64,000 nucleotides of DNA from assembly GCA_023515745.1 (NCBI GenBank), contig JALECJ010000255.1, positions 1,684,001 through 1,748,000 on the forward strand, written 5' to 3'. Source of the DNA: Amoeboaphelidium protococcarum. Its lineage: Eukaryota > Aphelidiomycota > Aphelidea. This document shows, in pieces, positions 15,128 to 27,602 of this stretch. Each line of letters begins with the position of its first letter. The first letter of the stretch is position 1. Position numbers and translations under genes: made by a program. The notes beneath the pieces were generated by a model. It ran no database searches, was not told the DNA's origin, and saw only the letters and a program-made list of their open reading frames with translations.

Positions 15128-18100
15128 TCATTGTTATGAACATTTTCGTGTCATGGAGTGCAATAGGATCTGGACGGCTTTTTTATCAGTGACTTCATTG
15201 AATTCGGTACAATAACCGCTGTGGATACATTACGGGCAGCCATCTTCACATTTACAGGAGTCCAATACCTCGACACATTACAGCAATATCTTTTATATCA
15301 TTTAGAATGCATGAAAAGCAAAACCTGACTACGTCTTGTCGTAGATGGTAATCACGTTTGGGCGCGAACGTGTCTAATATTGACTTGGATGCTCACAGCC
15401 CAAATCGGTTATATTGCACATGATCAATATAGATATTTAAGAGCAAATCAAATGAGCCAGACCATGAATTCCACCGAGGAGACTCAAAGACTAGGTGCCT
15501 TCAATTTCAGACACAGCGCCAGGAGCAAGCTAAATCCATATTCCATAGCACTATTTCACAACCGGCTCCCAGTATACTTCAACATTCTCTAGCACTTTTT
15601 TCTTCTTGGGATCATACTTGAAGTATCCGAATATGGTTTTTTAAACGCTAACATCACCATACGACACTATATTACCATTTGACAGTGCTTACGTCACATA
15701 TGCCTTCTGTGGATTAACATCTGTGAAATCTCGCTGTCTGGTGATGTAATTAACATTCTGTAATTGTACACCAGCTGTGAGAGAATGAAAATCAGCATAT
15801 TGTACAATGTAAGTCTATCCCTAGTGCATATACACAGCTCCTTCATACAGGGACGACAAAGCTCTACTTACCTCCAACTCTTCCAGCACCTAATCACCAT
15901 TACCCGGCGTAATATTGACAACTGAGAAGCTGTCTTCTTATGGACATCTAATAGAGATCAGGGTAGCTGGACTAGGCAGGTATTGCAAATTGGGGAGATA
16001 TTAGTTATTGCCAACCGAGACGAGAGCTTTTCTACTTATAATCTCCAACTGATTATCAAAATACTGAGCATCCTAATTCAAATTAATAGGAAATTCTGCT
16101 GCTGCACATTGTAACTGTTAATCATATATAGGAGACTGCATAGACAGAATGGCATCCTCATACTGCCTGTCCATCAACTTTTCAGGACGTGCTGCGTAAT
16201 AATAATCAATAGGATCTTTATCGCATAGTAGAATAGCAGCAGAAGCAGATCTACGCCGACCAGCACGGCCAGCCTATTACCAAAATCCACTTAAAGTGTA
16301 TGGGAAGCCACAGTGAACAGTCACATCTAAATCACCGACATCAATTCCCAATTCAAGAGCGGTGGTGGCCACAACACACAATAATTCGCCGGAGAAAAGT
16401 TCCGATTCAATCTATCGACGAAGTTCCGGCTGATATCCGCCACGATAAGTTTTGATCTTGCCTCGCAACTGATGAAGACTAGGATCACTATCAATTATGG
16501 ACTGCACCTCTCGGAGTATATACTCACACATTCTGCGATATTTGCAAAATGCAATAGTCCTCAAACCAAATTTACAAAGATGAACAATCAAATGGCTAGC
16601 TTTATCAAAAATGCTATGCTCATTCTACTTGATCACCAATATGCTTTTTGCAGCATGTGGAGACCCATCTTGCGTTATGGATATACAGCGCTCTTGCGGT
16701 AAGTTTAACAGCTGACAACTATGATCAAGTGGATTAGAAATAGTGGCTGAACAGGCGATAAATCTCAATATACTCAAACTATCGGGAGACTAATATAATG
16801 CCAAAACTCTCCGTAATCTCCTCATGATAAAAGCAACATGAGATCCGAAATAGCCAGTCAGAGTATGCAATTCATCAACAATAACATACTTTAAACGCGA
16901 TAAAAATTGCTTCCAACCACCATTATGTTGAGGCAATATGGATACATGAAGCATATCAGGATTTGTGATGATTATGTGCGATTAAGATCTAATTTCCTCC
17001 CTCAATTCCATCGGTGTATCACCATCATACGTAGACACACGAATATGATCAAGTCCACACGCATCCAATAGCAATCTGACCTTCTACATCTAATCTTAAG
17101 CCAGTGCTTTAGTAGGAAACATATACAGCGCAGTAAATATTTACGATTTATCATCACTTTAAACCAATTATTGTTATTATTGAAGATCTTATAGCTTTAA
17201 GTAGTCATTCACAATAGGCAGATTATAGATGAGGGACTTGCCACTGCTAGTAGATGTTGATACAACCACGCTCTTTCCATCACATATCACAGCTCTCAAT
17301 GCTTCCACTTGATGACTATACAACTACCCGACTTCTAGACTATATAAAGACTTTATAGCTTACACTACATTCTAATGCAGAGCAATCTGTTCATCTTTCA
17401 TAAAAGAAGGTGCTTTTGCAGGGACACTGAACGTTTAAATACTTTTACCATCATCCAAAGACCTCAAACAAGTCAGAGCTCCAAGAGCCAATTCCAAGCC
17501 ATTTCCGTCTAATGATGACTGCTAAGCGGAATCTAATACATATTAAGGCTCCAAATCAACCAGAGGTTATTGAGGATAGTATGCATCTATAAGGAGTTCT
17601 AAATCTTGAGGCAAGCTTTAAATGTTATCACTCCAAAACTAATTCACGGCTTGGGTGAAAGTCTAAATTCTTCGTTATAATAATACTTGAGCCTTCTTAC
17701 CAGATACTGTAATACGTTTACCTGCTCTTTTACGCGGCTTACTATCATGATTTTAAGTTACTGAAGATTCCACCTGAGACTCTATGAACACTTTATGAAC
17801 TCGTAAATCTTCACTATGCGATGCCAACTATTCTTATTACTTCTTCTTACTATCCCCACTATCAATAAATTTGACAGCAAGTACTTGTTGACTACGGCTT
17901 GACTAACCTTATTATTATGAAGACGTAGTGGGAGAGTACAAGTCATGAGAATCTGAGACATTAGATGCCATCGTGTCGGATTCTGATCTGTACTCTAACA
18001 TTAGCATTTGTGGACATATTATAGTGATCAAGACTAGATCGCGTACTTGGACACCATGCCCATAAGTGGATTAGAATATAGAGTTAATTTTATCTACTGG

Positions 18101-18274
18101 AATAAAGCCACCGCCACTAGTCATGGAGAGTATCAAGTATGAGGAGGCAAGTTACGTGAACACTTAATGGATATACTTCAACTACTCAGGTATGCCATCT
18201 CTTAATACTAAGTTATCCACAGGCGACTTGGCATTTCTGGCTCTCTTTTTAGAAGTTTTATTAATTTGAGACAT
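15128..18274 (-). CDS. HRQ1: HRQ1-type RecQ4-related ATP-dependent DNA helicase
   Basis: Superfamily 2 3'-5' DNA helicase for crosslink repair and telomere maintenance, nuclear. Continuous frame of 1,048 residues from ATG 18274 to TGA 15128-15130; no intron is needed. A Ser/Lys/Gln-rich N-terminal third is followed by YSHQVEAL (Q-like motif), STSTSSGKS (Walker A, about residue 341), FPTKALAQDQ, SQSHIIITNPDMLH, IVDELHTL (DExH), ACSATISNP, LRTIAFCKYRR, VATTALELGIDVG and QQAGRAGR. The C-terminal DUF1998-like zinc module ends with CKCEDGCPQCIHSGYC near residue 1,020. This cysteine cluster with DELH and HRQ1-style order excludes a simple RecQ. It tail-faces DBP7 (46 bp between stops) and is divergent from TRM6. 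Confidence 0.93.
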
Positions 18275-18504
18275 TTCAAAAGTAGAGGACTTAAAAGCGA
18301 ATTGCTATAATAAAGGCGCTTTTGACGAAACTTTTGACACCAATCGCTTCAAGGAGAAAAACTTGAAAATTCTTATCTAATGCCCTTTGTTGTTGGTTTA
18401 ACAGTATCCTCATAGTAGTAAAGTCTGTATAAACCAGCATCTATTTCGAATATAGATTTTACTCAATTTTTATACAATATCTGACTCTTTAATAGAATAA
18501 TATT
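18275..18504. promoter_or_regulatory. shared HRQ1/TRM6 divergent promoter region
   Basis: A 230-bp AT-rich interval between two start codons pointing away from each other, so it must hold both promoters. No specific element is claimed. Confidence 0.4.
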
Positions 18505-19827
18505 ATGGCTGAAATATAACTGGACGATTATGTTATTATACAGTTTGGTAAAGACGCGTAGAAATTTGTAAAGGTCAAGGAGGACTCTGTGATATAACTG
18601 AGTAGACTGGGTAAATTGAAGGCGTCTGCTATAGTAGGCTAATAGTATGGACGTGTTTTTGAGATAATTAATGAATCCAGTCTTAGACAATTGGAAATTG
18701 ATGAGATTAATGCAGATTTTGCTCCAGCAATGTTGAATGCAAATGATAATGAAAGTAAAATAATGAATAGATAGAATAGTAGTAGTAGCTAAGGTGATGT
18801 CTAATAATCAGTAGACTCTGTGAGCTCATTCACTGTAGGCGCAAATAATTAAAAGATTAATGATTGTTATTCTGTATAGACTCTATCACAGGACTAGATA
18901 TAGCAATTGGCCAAGAGCTCTTCGAATGTTAATGATCTCATCAGTTAGCTGACTGGTGCACATCAGTAATTTGATCTAAAGACCGAGTACAGTAAGGCCA
19001 AGTATATTAAGCGAAAGAAGCTCAAGTTCCATAAAGTGATTCGCTTGGTACAGCCTAATTCATTTAATCTATGCTAGTGGGCATTTGTCAAGCATCCGGA
19101 CTAGGTGCATCATATACGGCCAGATACTCTGGCATCAATGATCTAGACTTTAAATAACTAACAGGGCGGGTGTTACCTGGTGGATGAAGATAGTGCTGGT
19201 GTACTCACCTTGGCTATAGCCGAGCGTCTTGGTGGCCGTGGTAAAATAATCTCTCTCCATAGTAAAGACGCGTCATATGTCTATCCATACACTTTCTATG
19301 CTAAATTGAAGAATAGAGGATGTATTCATCATCTTCCTTGGTCAATGTTTAACGCATCTGCGGATGATGATACTCTACCACAGTCTGTTAGGAACGCATT
19401 ATCCGCTCTTAGAAGTACTAAATTTGATGGCCTGGTGACGGCTTCAAGGTATTAAGCTTAAGGAGTTATCAAGCAGCTGATGCCATTCTTGAAGTTGAAT
19501 GCCATAGTTGTTGCTCAGAGTCTGGCTAAAGAATCCCTGACTAGTACCTTTGAGTTTATGCGTGGGAGCTTGCAGTTTGTAGATGTTCAATTGCGAAGTT
19601 AATGGTATCGCGAGTATCAAGTGTATCCAGACAGGATGCATCCGTAGAATAATACTTATGCATCTGGTGGATTCATATTGAGCGGAATAAAAGTAGAGTT
19701 GGTTGAAGATTGTTTAAGTTCTCCAATGGACAATTAATTACAGATTGAAAGTCAATAACCGTCAGGGTCTGTTGCCGCCGGTGACAAAAGACCAAGAGAT
19801 GAAGACGATTCTACTACGCTTGAATGA
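18505..19827 (+). CDS. TRM6: tRNA (adenine-58-N1) methyltransferase non-catalytic subunit TRM6/GCD10
   Basis: RNA-binding partner of TRM61 in the nuclear enzyme making m1A58 in tRNA, including initiator tRNA-Met. Intronless, 440 residues, ATG 18505 to TGA 19825-19827. The N-terminal GRVFEI block, the very typical EYSKAKYIKRKKLKFHKVIRLVQP segment and a degenerate Rossmann half (GCYLVDEDSAGVLTLAIAERLGG, then KFDGLVTA and LKLNAIVVAQS) match TRM6. The SAM-binding motif is imperfect, as expected for the non-catalytic subunit. A Gln/Ser-rich low-complexity insert at about residues 90-140 uses many TAA/TAG codons. The last residues are acidic. Confidence 0.93.
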
Positions 19828-19894
19828 TTTCCACATATTGACAACTCTAAAAGATGATATACTTTATCAAAATGATTACTCTATATCTTTTAAA

Positions 19895-21649
19895 TCAATT
19901 TTTGACTTTATTATGGTGTTTGTGAAGTATCTGAAGTATCTCGTCCGTCTTAGTAATCTTCTCATACGGTTTCCCCAACAGTTTACCACGTCTAATCTCT
20001 TCATCTTCAATAACTTTCCAGTCTTCAAAGGTGACAGGTCGACTGCCAATTTAGCTCTATAACCATTGGATAGTATCTTATCTAGCAGGAACTTGATCGT
20101 TCGGTAGATGAATGTCACTCTCAATGTCTTGCAGTAGACAATCAGCAGTCTGGTACGCATCGTACATTGTACTTGCAATCACACCGGTAGGTCCAGTTTT
20201 GAGCCAACCCGCCACATAGACACCGTTCATAACATTATAACCATTACTATTAGATTCATCATCAGGCACTGCACTAGATAAAACTCTTCCTTATGTATGC
20301 GGCAATCTACCTCGCTTACTGTCGAAAGGTAGACCATCAACTCCTACAGACTGATAGCCAATAGATTTTATAAGGAAATTGGTCTTAATACCTTCAGCTG
20401 GACAATTTGGTACAATCTCTACCTGATCGCATGCATCTTCATTAGTATATCGAGTGGTTGCAAACTTGACTTCACTGATCACTTCTTTATTACTATCCTT
20501 GTCTTTGGAAACATTTATCTCCGCAGGCGACTTGAAGAATCTAAACGCTAATGATCTACCTGAAGCTTTACCATTCCCATCAATATCTTTATCAGAATTC
20601 TAGAATCTATTCAAAACTTCCAAAACTCTAATTCGCCCACGCTCTTACTTGCTCTTGGTAGAGGATGATTACCGCTTCAGTTTCTCCAACTACTCATTCA
20701 CATCCGCGTCTAATACCAGGCACTATATACCGTGTTATTTACAGATAACATCAAGTTCTCGCAATTCTTTCGCTGTAAATGATACATTTAGAGGACCCCG
20801 TCTACCAACTATGGTCACATCTCTAACCTTGCTATCGACAAGCGCATTCACAGCATAATCTGGCATATCAGTCTTGCCCAGAGATTCGCGTGGATTAGGA
20901 ATCAGAAGAACTCTTGCAATATCCAGAGCAACATTGCCTTATCCAATGATGACAGCAGAAGAATTTTACTTTAGCAGAGTAGACATCATCACATGTTCCT
21001 TATTACTCTGCATTGGATCTGTCGATTTACTATCACTCGCACCATCTGGAGATGCTTAAGATTAACTATTCTTGTCAATAACTTCATCGCTCTTCACAGT
21101 GGCAATCTGCGATGGGTATCCATTGTACCAGGCTACAAATTGACGCGCACTAATAACCCCACCAGCATCTTCATTTTATATATTCAATCTCCTATCCTTA
21201 GATGATCCGTATGCCAACACTATAGAATGATATCGCTTCAATAAATCTTGAACTCTTACACCGCTATTTCCCCATTATATATCAGTTGACTAAAAAGACT
21301 AACGTGTCTCGCGCACAGGTGATGTTGATGTCTACGCAGATGATGACGTTCTAATTCTAACATTACCCATAAATTCAAAGCGACCACTACCGCCGGGTCC
21401 AGTTCCTTCTTATACGGCCATTTCATTAAACTTATTAACGACAGACTTCACCTCTGGATGATCCGGGGATATGCCGTACCTCACAAGGCCATACGGAACG
21501 GGGAGACCTTCGAGCATATCCACCTCCAGACGCACATTCTTGCTCTTCAACGCCGCCGAAGACGCTGACTACTTGAGCAATCTACTAGCCGTATAAAATC
21601 CCGCCGGTCCACTGCCAACAATACACACTCTCCACACTTTTCCCTACAT
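19895..21649 (-). CDS. mitochondrial NADPH:ferredoxin (adrenodoxin) oxidoreductase, FDXR/Arh1
   Basis: FAD flavoprotein passing electrons from NADPH to mitochondrial ferredoxin for Fe-S cluster and heme A synthesis. Frame of 584 residues, ATG 21649 to TGA 19895-19897. Motifs: [16 protein letters not shown] (FAD GxGxxG) immediately after the start, [18 protein letters not shown] (family signature), [17 protein letters not shown] (NADPH site), VGRRGP, and [20 protein letters not shown] (second FAD/NADP segment). Oddity: the start lies only about eight residues before the FAD site, leaving no presequence. An upstream TGA blocks an in-frame extension, so a targeting exon may be missed. Several Ser-rich inserts lengthen it beyond the usual 450-490 residues. 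Confidence 0.93.
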
Positions 21650-21832
21650 TGCTACTTTATATCACGAGTATGGAGACTCTACAAAGTGAGCACTTTCATA
21701 CAGAAGAAGATCAAAGATCAGCGCGGCGAGAGATCTCTCTTTCTCTTTCAATTCAAGTCGGAACTTGTTCTTTACTTTATCATCAGTCTTATTTACCTGA
21801 AATTGACAATCATTACTATAATTAACTAATAA
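21650..21832. promoter_or_regulatory. shared FDXR/VPS9-GEF divergent promoter region
   Basis: A 183-bp interval between two diverging start codons. It may also hold an unseen 5' exon carrying the FDXR targeting sequence. No element is claimed. Confidence 0.35.
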
Positions 21833-24178
21833 ATGGATGATTTTGGCAGTCTTTAAAAGTAGTAATAACTGTAGTAATAGTAGTAGGATAATGATGGTGT
21901 TATCGATTCTCCAATATCGCCCACATAGTAGCAGGATGTAATAAATAATGAGTCAATTAATGTCAATGTTCCTGGTAGTTAATAGTAAGATGAAGATAAT
22001 GCGGATCAATTTCCACCTCAACTTCCACCACGCAAAGATTCTGATTAAGAAGAGTTGAATGTTTAGTAATAGTAAAAGCACAAGGCTCACATTCCACAGA
22101 TTGATACTCATACATCCCCATAACTTTTATCGTAGGAAGACGGCGTAGTTCCCAATGAAAAGTCTTTAACCTCAGGAGGAACATAATAACAATAATAGTA
22201 GCAATAGGTGGAATATTCATCGTCTCAAGATTTCCCTCAATTAAATTTTGAGTAGTTTCTAGAGACTATGCGCAGTCCAGAGTCATTTGCTCTTACCAGG
22301 TACTTCAAGTCATTTTTGAGGGAATTCACTAGGCGTAGGTGGACAAGTGACGAAAAGCAGAGGATCGTGAGAGATTTCATGCTATTTATGACTGATCGAG
22401 ATCGCGGCAAGGTGTTGGAGTGTTAGTTGTATAATAGTATTGAAAAAAAGTCTCCAGAGTTATTGGATAATTTCAGCGAGGGATTGGAGAAGTTGGTGTG
22501 TATAAAGTTGTATGATTATCTACTCAATGACCCACATGACATTCTTGTGGATAAATGCTTGCACTATGTAATCCTATTGCATTCTAAATGGATCACCTTG
22601 GATCATTTTGATATTTCATTTAGAGCTCATGTTTATAAGTGGCATGAGACGTTATAATAGTCGTCAGAGATGTAGTCATCCGACTTGTTATCAGATTAAG
22701 AGTAAGGTTCATAAACTCCGACATAAAGTAAACGATTAGATCTGGCTAGAAATAGTGTCGAGTAGCAGGTTAATAACGCGATAAAGTTGGCACTGGATGA
22801 ACTGCGAAAGATTACAGAGTACAAGTCGGCGCGTGATAAGTTGATTAGTATTGTGAATTGTTGCAAGATCCTGTTGGGATTTCTTGAAAAGATTAACAAG
22901 TCTCCATCTCGATAATAGTAATAACATGGTAATAATTCTACCTAGAGCGGGTAAAGTCAACCAGCATCTCCGACTTCTCCAATGACCGCTTCAGCAGTTG
23001 CATCGGCTGATGATTTAATGCCTCTTCTGATTTATACCATCATAAAGAGTCATCACATGACAGAGGGATAGACTATCGGGTATCTGTATAGCCATGTCAT
23101 GTTTATAAGTCGATTTAGAATAGAGGACAAGTTGAGAAGTGAAGCCGGCTATTATTTGACATGCTTGAATGCCGCCATTGGATTTATTGTGGGTATATCG
23201 TATAGCTCTTTCACTTGGTCTGGTGGAAATGTGACATAAACTTAGGGGGAGTATGATGAGAAGGTGGCACAGTCTCTTGTCGAGATTGAAGATGAACGTC
23301 TAATTCCGTCACAGAATGAGATGGACGCAGCTAGGCTTATTGTTAAAGGGGAGAATGTGGATTTACAAAAGGCATTCAAATTGGATATTCGCCAGTATAA
23401 GATGCCGAGTTAAAGTTCTGATGGTGGAGGTGGAAAAGAGTTGCGATAGAGTATGTCCAATGCCTCGTTCACTACGAATAGTTCTGCCGGACAATTGTCA
23501 TCATCAAGCCTGAATAAGGGTAGCAAAAGTACCACGTTTATCACTCCTAATACTAACTCATAGCCTGTGGTTGACAGAGTGCAAACTTTGAGCAGAGGAA
23601 TCAGTGGTATGCTGTCCAAGATTTTTGAAACTACATCATCATCATCGCAGTAGATATAATCTGCCAACTAACAATCACAGGATAGTAGCGCTTAGTCAAG
23701 TGCCAGAAATTCACCTTAGGCATAATAACATCGCCGTGCTGATTTCAAGCCAATGGGTAGTCTTAGGCAGACGTCTTCAGGTAAGAAGGCTTCGTTCACA
23801 CAGAATTTATACGATGCTGCTGTTGCTTCGTTTGTTGATTCTCCTTTGTATCCTGGTTAGATGGCTGCTACTTCTGCTGTATAAGATTAATCTCTCTTTG
23901 ACGAACAGTCATTCGGTGACACGAGTGCTTTGAAAGATTACGTACCACAAAATACAGATTATGAAATGTAAATTGCTATGGCTCTTAGCTTATCGCTTCA
24001 AGAAGAAGAACAATCAAGGCCACAATCTGCACCTGTGAACACTGATGGTGTGGAATAACATTAAAGGTTGTAGTAGAGTCAATTTCAGTAGTCCGGTGAA
24101 GACTCAAATTCTGCTGATTAGGATTAGAAAGAGAAGAGAGCTGACAGCAACCTCATTCAGTTCTCAGACAATGAATGA
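21833..24178 (+). CDS. VPS9-domain Rab5-family GEF with C-terminal ubiquitin-interacting motif
   Basis: Guanine nucleotide exchange factor for Rab5/Vps21 on endosomes. Intronless, 781 residues, ATG 21833 to TGA 24176-24178. The first 140 residues are Gln-rich, mostly TAG/TAA codons. A helical bundle (RYFKSFLREFTRRRWTSDEKQ) precedes the VPS9 core: ADDLMPLLIYTIIKS (catalytic Asp) and EAGYYLTCLNAAIGFI (conserved Tyr/Thr region). The C-terminal half is Ser/Gln-rich and ends in a UIM-like helix, YEMQIAMALSLSLQEEE. Rabex-5 has an A20 zinc finger and MIU at its N-terminus and yeast Vps9 has a CUE domain, so a C-terminal UIM would be another way of reading ubiquitin on endosomes. Confidence 0.88.
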
Positions 24179-25159
24179 ATCAATGAACTGTATCTATCAT
24201 GTCTATCGTAACATTTCTCTTCTCTATAGTATATTGTGCAAGCTTAGTGTTTCAGAAGAAAAAAAGTTCAAGACTATTAGGAAGACAGTTCACACGCTCT
24301 TGCAACCAGGTAGAGTCTTAATTTACTTTTTAAAGTCGACACTTCATCACCATTCAGGTTTCCAGTGATGATCTGCTTGACACAGTCTGATGTAAAACTG
24401 GAGTTATATCCGAGTTTGGTGAAAGAAAGGGATGGTACGATGCCATGACACATTGTGACGTGATCTGATTGATGGTGTTAGTGATTAAATCATTGCGGTT
24501 AAAGACATGTGAATTGGCGCGTTACTACTCTCTTTCGGGACAGAGGGTGAAGAATTTGAGATTACAATTGTGAGCTATGAGGAGTGGTCAATAAAATGTT
24601 GCATCTACATTCTCAGGTTTAGTCGGCAATGAAACAGTACCAAGAAGCTGGATCACATGGCAGTTGGAGGTCGCTCATATTCAGTATCAGGGATCAGGGC
24701 ATTGTACTTCTGCTTAAAAAATTGGTATGCTTGCAATTATTTGATGGCTGTCATATGTTCATATCGCCTTGTAAAAGAGAACCAGCCATTCCCTTGCTCT
24801 GCTGGTTAAATCCATTCACGGCCTGAATCGCGTCAAATTTGTAAATATTAACTATGATCCATTGCCTTGCTGCGTGTTGCGTTTCCATGGCTGGACTATT
24901 GCGATAAAAGTCCGAAACCGTGTGTGTATGACTGTCTGTGCAATGAAGTCTAATCACTACAGTATAATCCACACTTTCCCCCATTCTTTTTGATTCGTTA
25001 CGCGTAACTTTTCGGCTGAAACGATTGCTTTTCTTTCTTGCTTGTCTGTTACATAAGACATCTGCTGACTTATCACCTTTAAAGAAAGTGCTCATAGTTG
25101 TGCATATCTCATCTTACCGCAATAATTTATATTTTAATCAAGTTCAAAAGATAACAAAG
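24179..25159. other. intergenic, nothing recognised
   Basis: Almost 1 kb between two plus-strand genes. A minus-strand frame at 24751-25095 (114 codons) and plus frames at 24045-24368 and 24629-24826 have no in-frame TAA/TAG Gln codons and no recognisable motif, unlike nearby genes. Treated as non-coding with low certainty. Confidence 0.4.
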
Positions 25160-26704
25160 ATGAAGAAGAGTGATGGTGTGAATGAATCTTTTGTCAATGA
25201 CATTTTGAATTTGGATGATTGGCAAGAGGATCTGTTTGGCAGGTTGTAACAGCAATAGTATGTTGAGATGGATGTGAGCACAGACTCTTCACTGGTGTCC
25301 TCCACCACTGCGTCTGATACTGTAACTGTGAGTAATGTGAATAAGCGGTAGATTACTGGAATCCAAGAGTCATCGATTCTTCTACTTGATGAAATATTCT
25401 CAAGCAATAATAATAACAGCATTGATAAGAATATTGCTGATCAAGATTACAATACTCTTGTGGATTAGTCATTGCTGGTAGATACTGAATCTTCAGTGCT
25501 GTAACATTTCATCATTGATTCTCCTAACACGTCTCCATTATCTACTCCGAGACCGAGATCTATACTCAGATCTGATTCTTAGTCCACCATTAAATAAGAT
25601 GCTTTTAAATTATTTGACCAGGATGATGAGTTGACTAAATCCGTATAAAAGTTGGAATTGGAAAAGGCTGAAAGTGTCACTTAGGCGGACCGTGTTCAAG
25701 TAGAAGAGGCCAATGAAGATTAAACTCGATTATAGAATAAGCTGGTGATATCAACACAATCAGGTAAGATGAACATTGAGTCGAATGATGTTGCTCCTAC
25801 TTTAAAGTCTAAATCTTAGAATTCTAATTAATAATCGCGTTCTCAACAGTAGTAAAGGTTGATGAATTTGAATGATCTTTTAGCTGATATGGATACCATT
25901 CTGTCTGGTGGTTAGCATACCGAGTTGCGGAGTGTTGCTGGTAAGTCATCATCTCACTCTACTGCGACTTCTTCATCTCATAAGTCATCTAGTTAGATTC
26001 AATTTGCATCGCTGATGAATTAACAGTAGTAGATATTAGATCGTTCATATGTGGGGTCCGCTCAGTCAATATAGCAATAATAATAACAACGCCATAGAAT
26101 TAGTCCGACCAAGAGTGATCGGAGTATAACCTCTGGAGGATCTCAGACTACGGGTCAAATATTATTGACGTAAGAGTAGCATTAAGAATCCTCTACATCT
26201 TAGTCTAATGCATCTCAAGTACTCGTTAATACAAAGACAACGTTGGTGAGGAAGAAGAGTATGCTACCGGTGAGATCAATGTCTAATATGAGAGCATAAA
26301 TGACAAAGTAGACTTTATCCAACTATGATAGTTTGATGTCAGCATAGCAGCAATAGCAATAGCAATAGCCACTTAGCTCTAATTCGCCATTCAAGTTGAG
26401 AAAGAAGGCTTCAAGTGAATCTATAAAAAGCTAAAGTCTTCAATAGTAATAAAAGAGGGATATTGCTGCGAAATAAGTCTCTACCAAGTCTAATTCTATT
26501 GGATTGTTTAGAAGATCTTAGCCGGTGATCAAGAAGTAGAATTAACCAAGTAATACTGATTATAAGTCTAATGATGGTAGCAAGTTATATCCCACGAATT
26601 CCTCAACGTCCTCTGCCAGTTTGGAATAGAATAAGTCGCCATCTTTGGGCATAAACTCGAAATTGCGCAAGATATTCAACTCGAACTTTAAGAATGTAAA
26701 ATGA
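25160..26704 (+). CDS. Gln/Ser/Asn-rich low-complexity protein, unknown
   Basis: A 514-residue intronless frame from ATG 25160 to TGA 26702-26704. Around 60 of its Gln codons are TAA or TAG, so it is invisible under the standard code. It begins with a short acidic helical stretch (VNDILNLDDWQEDLFGRL), then low-complexity Ser/Thr/Gln/Asn sequence with several basic clusters (TLVRKKSMLPVRSMSNM, SPFKLRKKASSESIK, IGLFRRSQP) and SPxR/K-like phosphosites. The C-terminus is basic (LRKIFNSNFKNVK). A scaffold or cytoskeleton/cell-cycle regulator is possible from composition, but no family is recognised. The run at 26345-26381 is an alternating CAG/CAA/TAG poly-Gln tract. Confidence 0.7.
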
Positions 26705-26817
26705 TAAAATATTGATTCTATCAATGGCATTTAATTCATTAAAGAGTGAGTATATTAAATTTCTGCTTATAGCTCAACACCAAATAAATGATAAGCAATC
26801 ACACCATAATTCAATAA

Positions 26818-27342
26818 TCACTTCTTGGCAGGCTTTCTCTCAGGAGATGATGGAGCAGTGCGCTTCTTACCACCAGTTTGATCGACAACTTTAGATACAG
26901 CCTTGGACAGGTCGGTGAAAGCTTCATGCTTCTTATACTTGCTATCCTAGATCACCTCCTGCGATGCATCGCTAGAGTAATCACTCACCCACTCGACAAA
27001 GGTGGAATCATCAGCAGTGACACGACGCAAGCGGATGGTGTGGATAGCACTGCTGACCTGAACTGCAGGCTCGCTAGACACCACCTCGTACGTGACAAAG
27101 TTCTCGACATCACTCAGCTCGAGAACGCGCACAGTTTGCACAGTTCCATCAACGTACGTGATCTTGCGCTAAGATCCGACCTGGCTCTCGTTACCGTCCA
27201 CCACTTTGACTTCCTTCACAGCACTCAGCCACTTGAAGGTCAATGGGCGCACCTGTTCCCATACACGGGCATATGGAGCAGCGATAACAGCAGACTCTTT
27301 CACATGAGTAACGACTCCGACTAGCGATTAATGAGCAGGCAT
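26818..27342 (-). CDS. small SRPBCC/START-like domain protein
   Basis: 174 residues, ATG 27342 to TGA 26818-26820, no intron. The opening ESAVIAAPYARVWEQVRPLTFKWL, followed by VKVVDG, RKITYVDGTVQTVRVLEL, FVTYEVVSSEPAV and FVEWVSDYSSDASQEVIQDSKYKK, has the order expected of a polyketide-cyclase/Bet v 1-like SRPBCC fold (beta strand, two helices, antiparallel sheet, long C-terminal helix). This fold binds hydrophobic ligands; ligand and role are unknown. A basic, Pro/Lys-rich tail (GGKKRTAPSSPERKPAKK) follows. The gene is GC-richer with strong codon bias like the adjacent eIF4A gene, suggesting high expression (inference). Confidence 0.72.
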
Positions 27343-27602
27343 TTTCTAAGAAAGTTGATTTGACTTTGTTATTGTTGTATTTATATAAAGTACTACTTAT
27401 AAAGATAAATTGCTTTAGAGAAAATTTTTCAATCTTTTACCGGCTGAAAATCAAAATCGCACCATCAACAATAAAACTAAAGCCTAAGAGAGAAGTTGGA
27501 TCAATAAAAAGGTACCCAATGTTAATAATTCTTTTAATTTTCAGCTACTACAACGATGATGACGGCAATGGCAATTATTGTATGTAAAGTGAGCGTGATC
27601 AA

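Noticed and set aside
15366-15411. A small intron in the HRQ1 C-terminal region.
   Set aside because: It came from a transcription slip of mine. On re-reading, the frame runs unbroken from 18274 to 15128 with the expected cysteine cluster.
24751-25095. 114-codon minus-strand frame.
   Set aside because: Lacks TAR Gln codons and recognisable motifs, unlike neighbours; kept only as a note in the intergenic entry.
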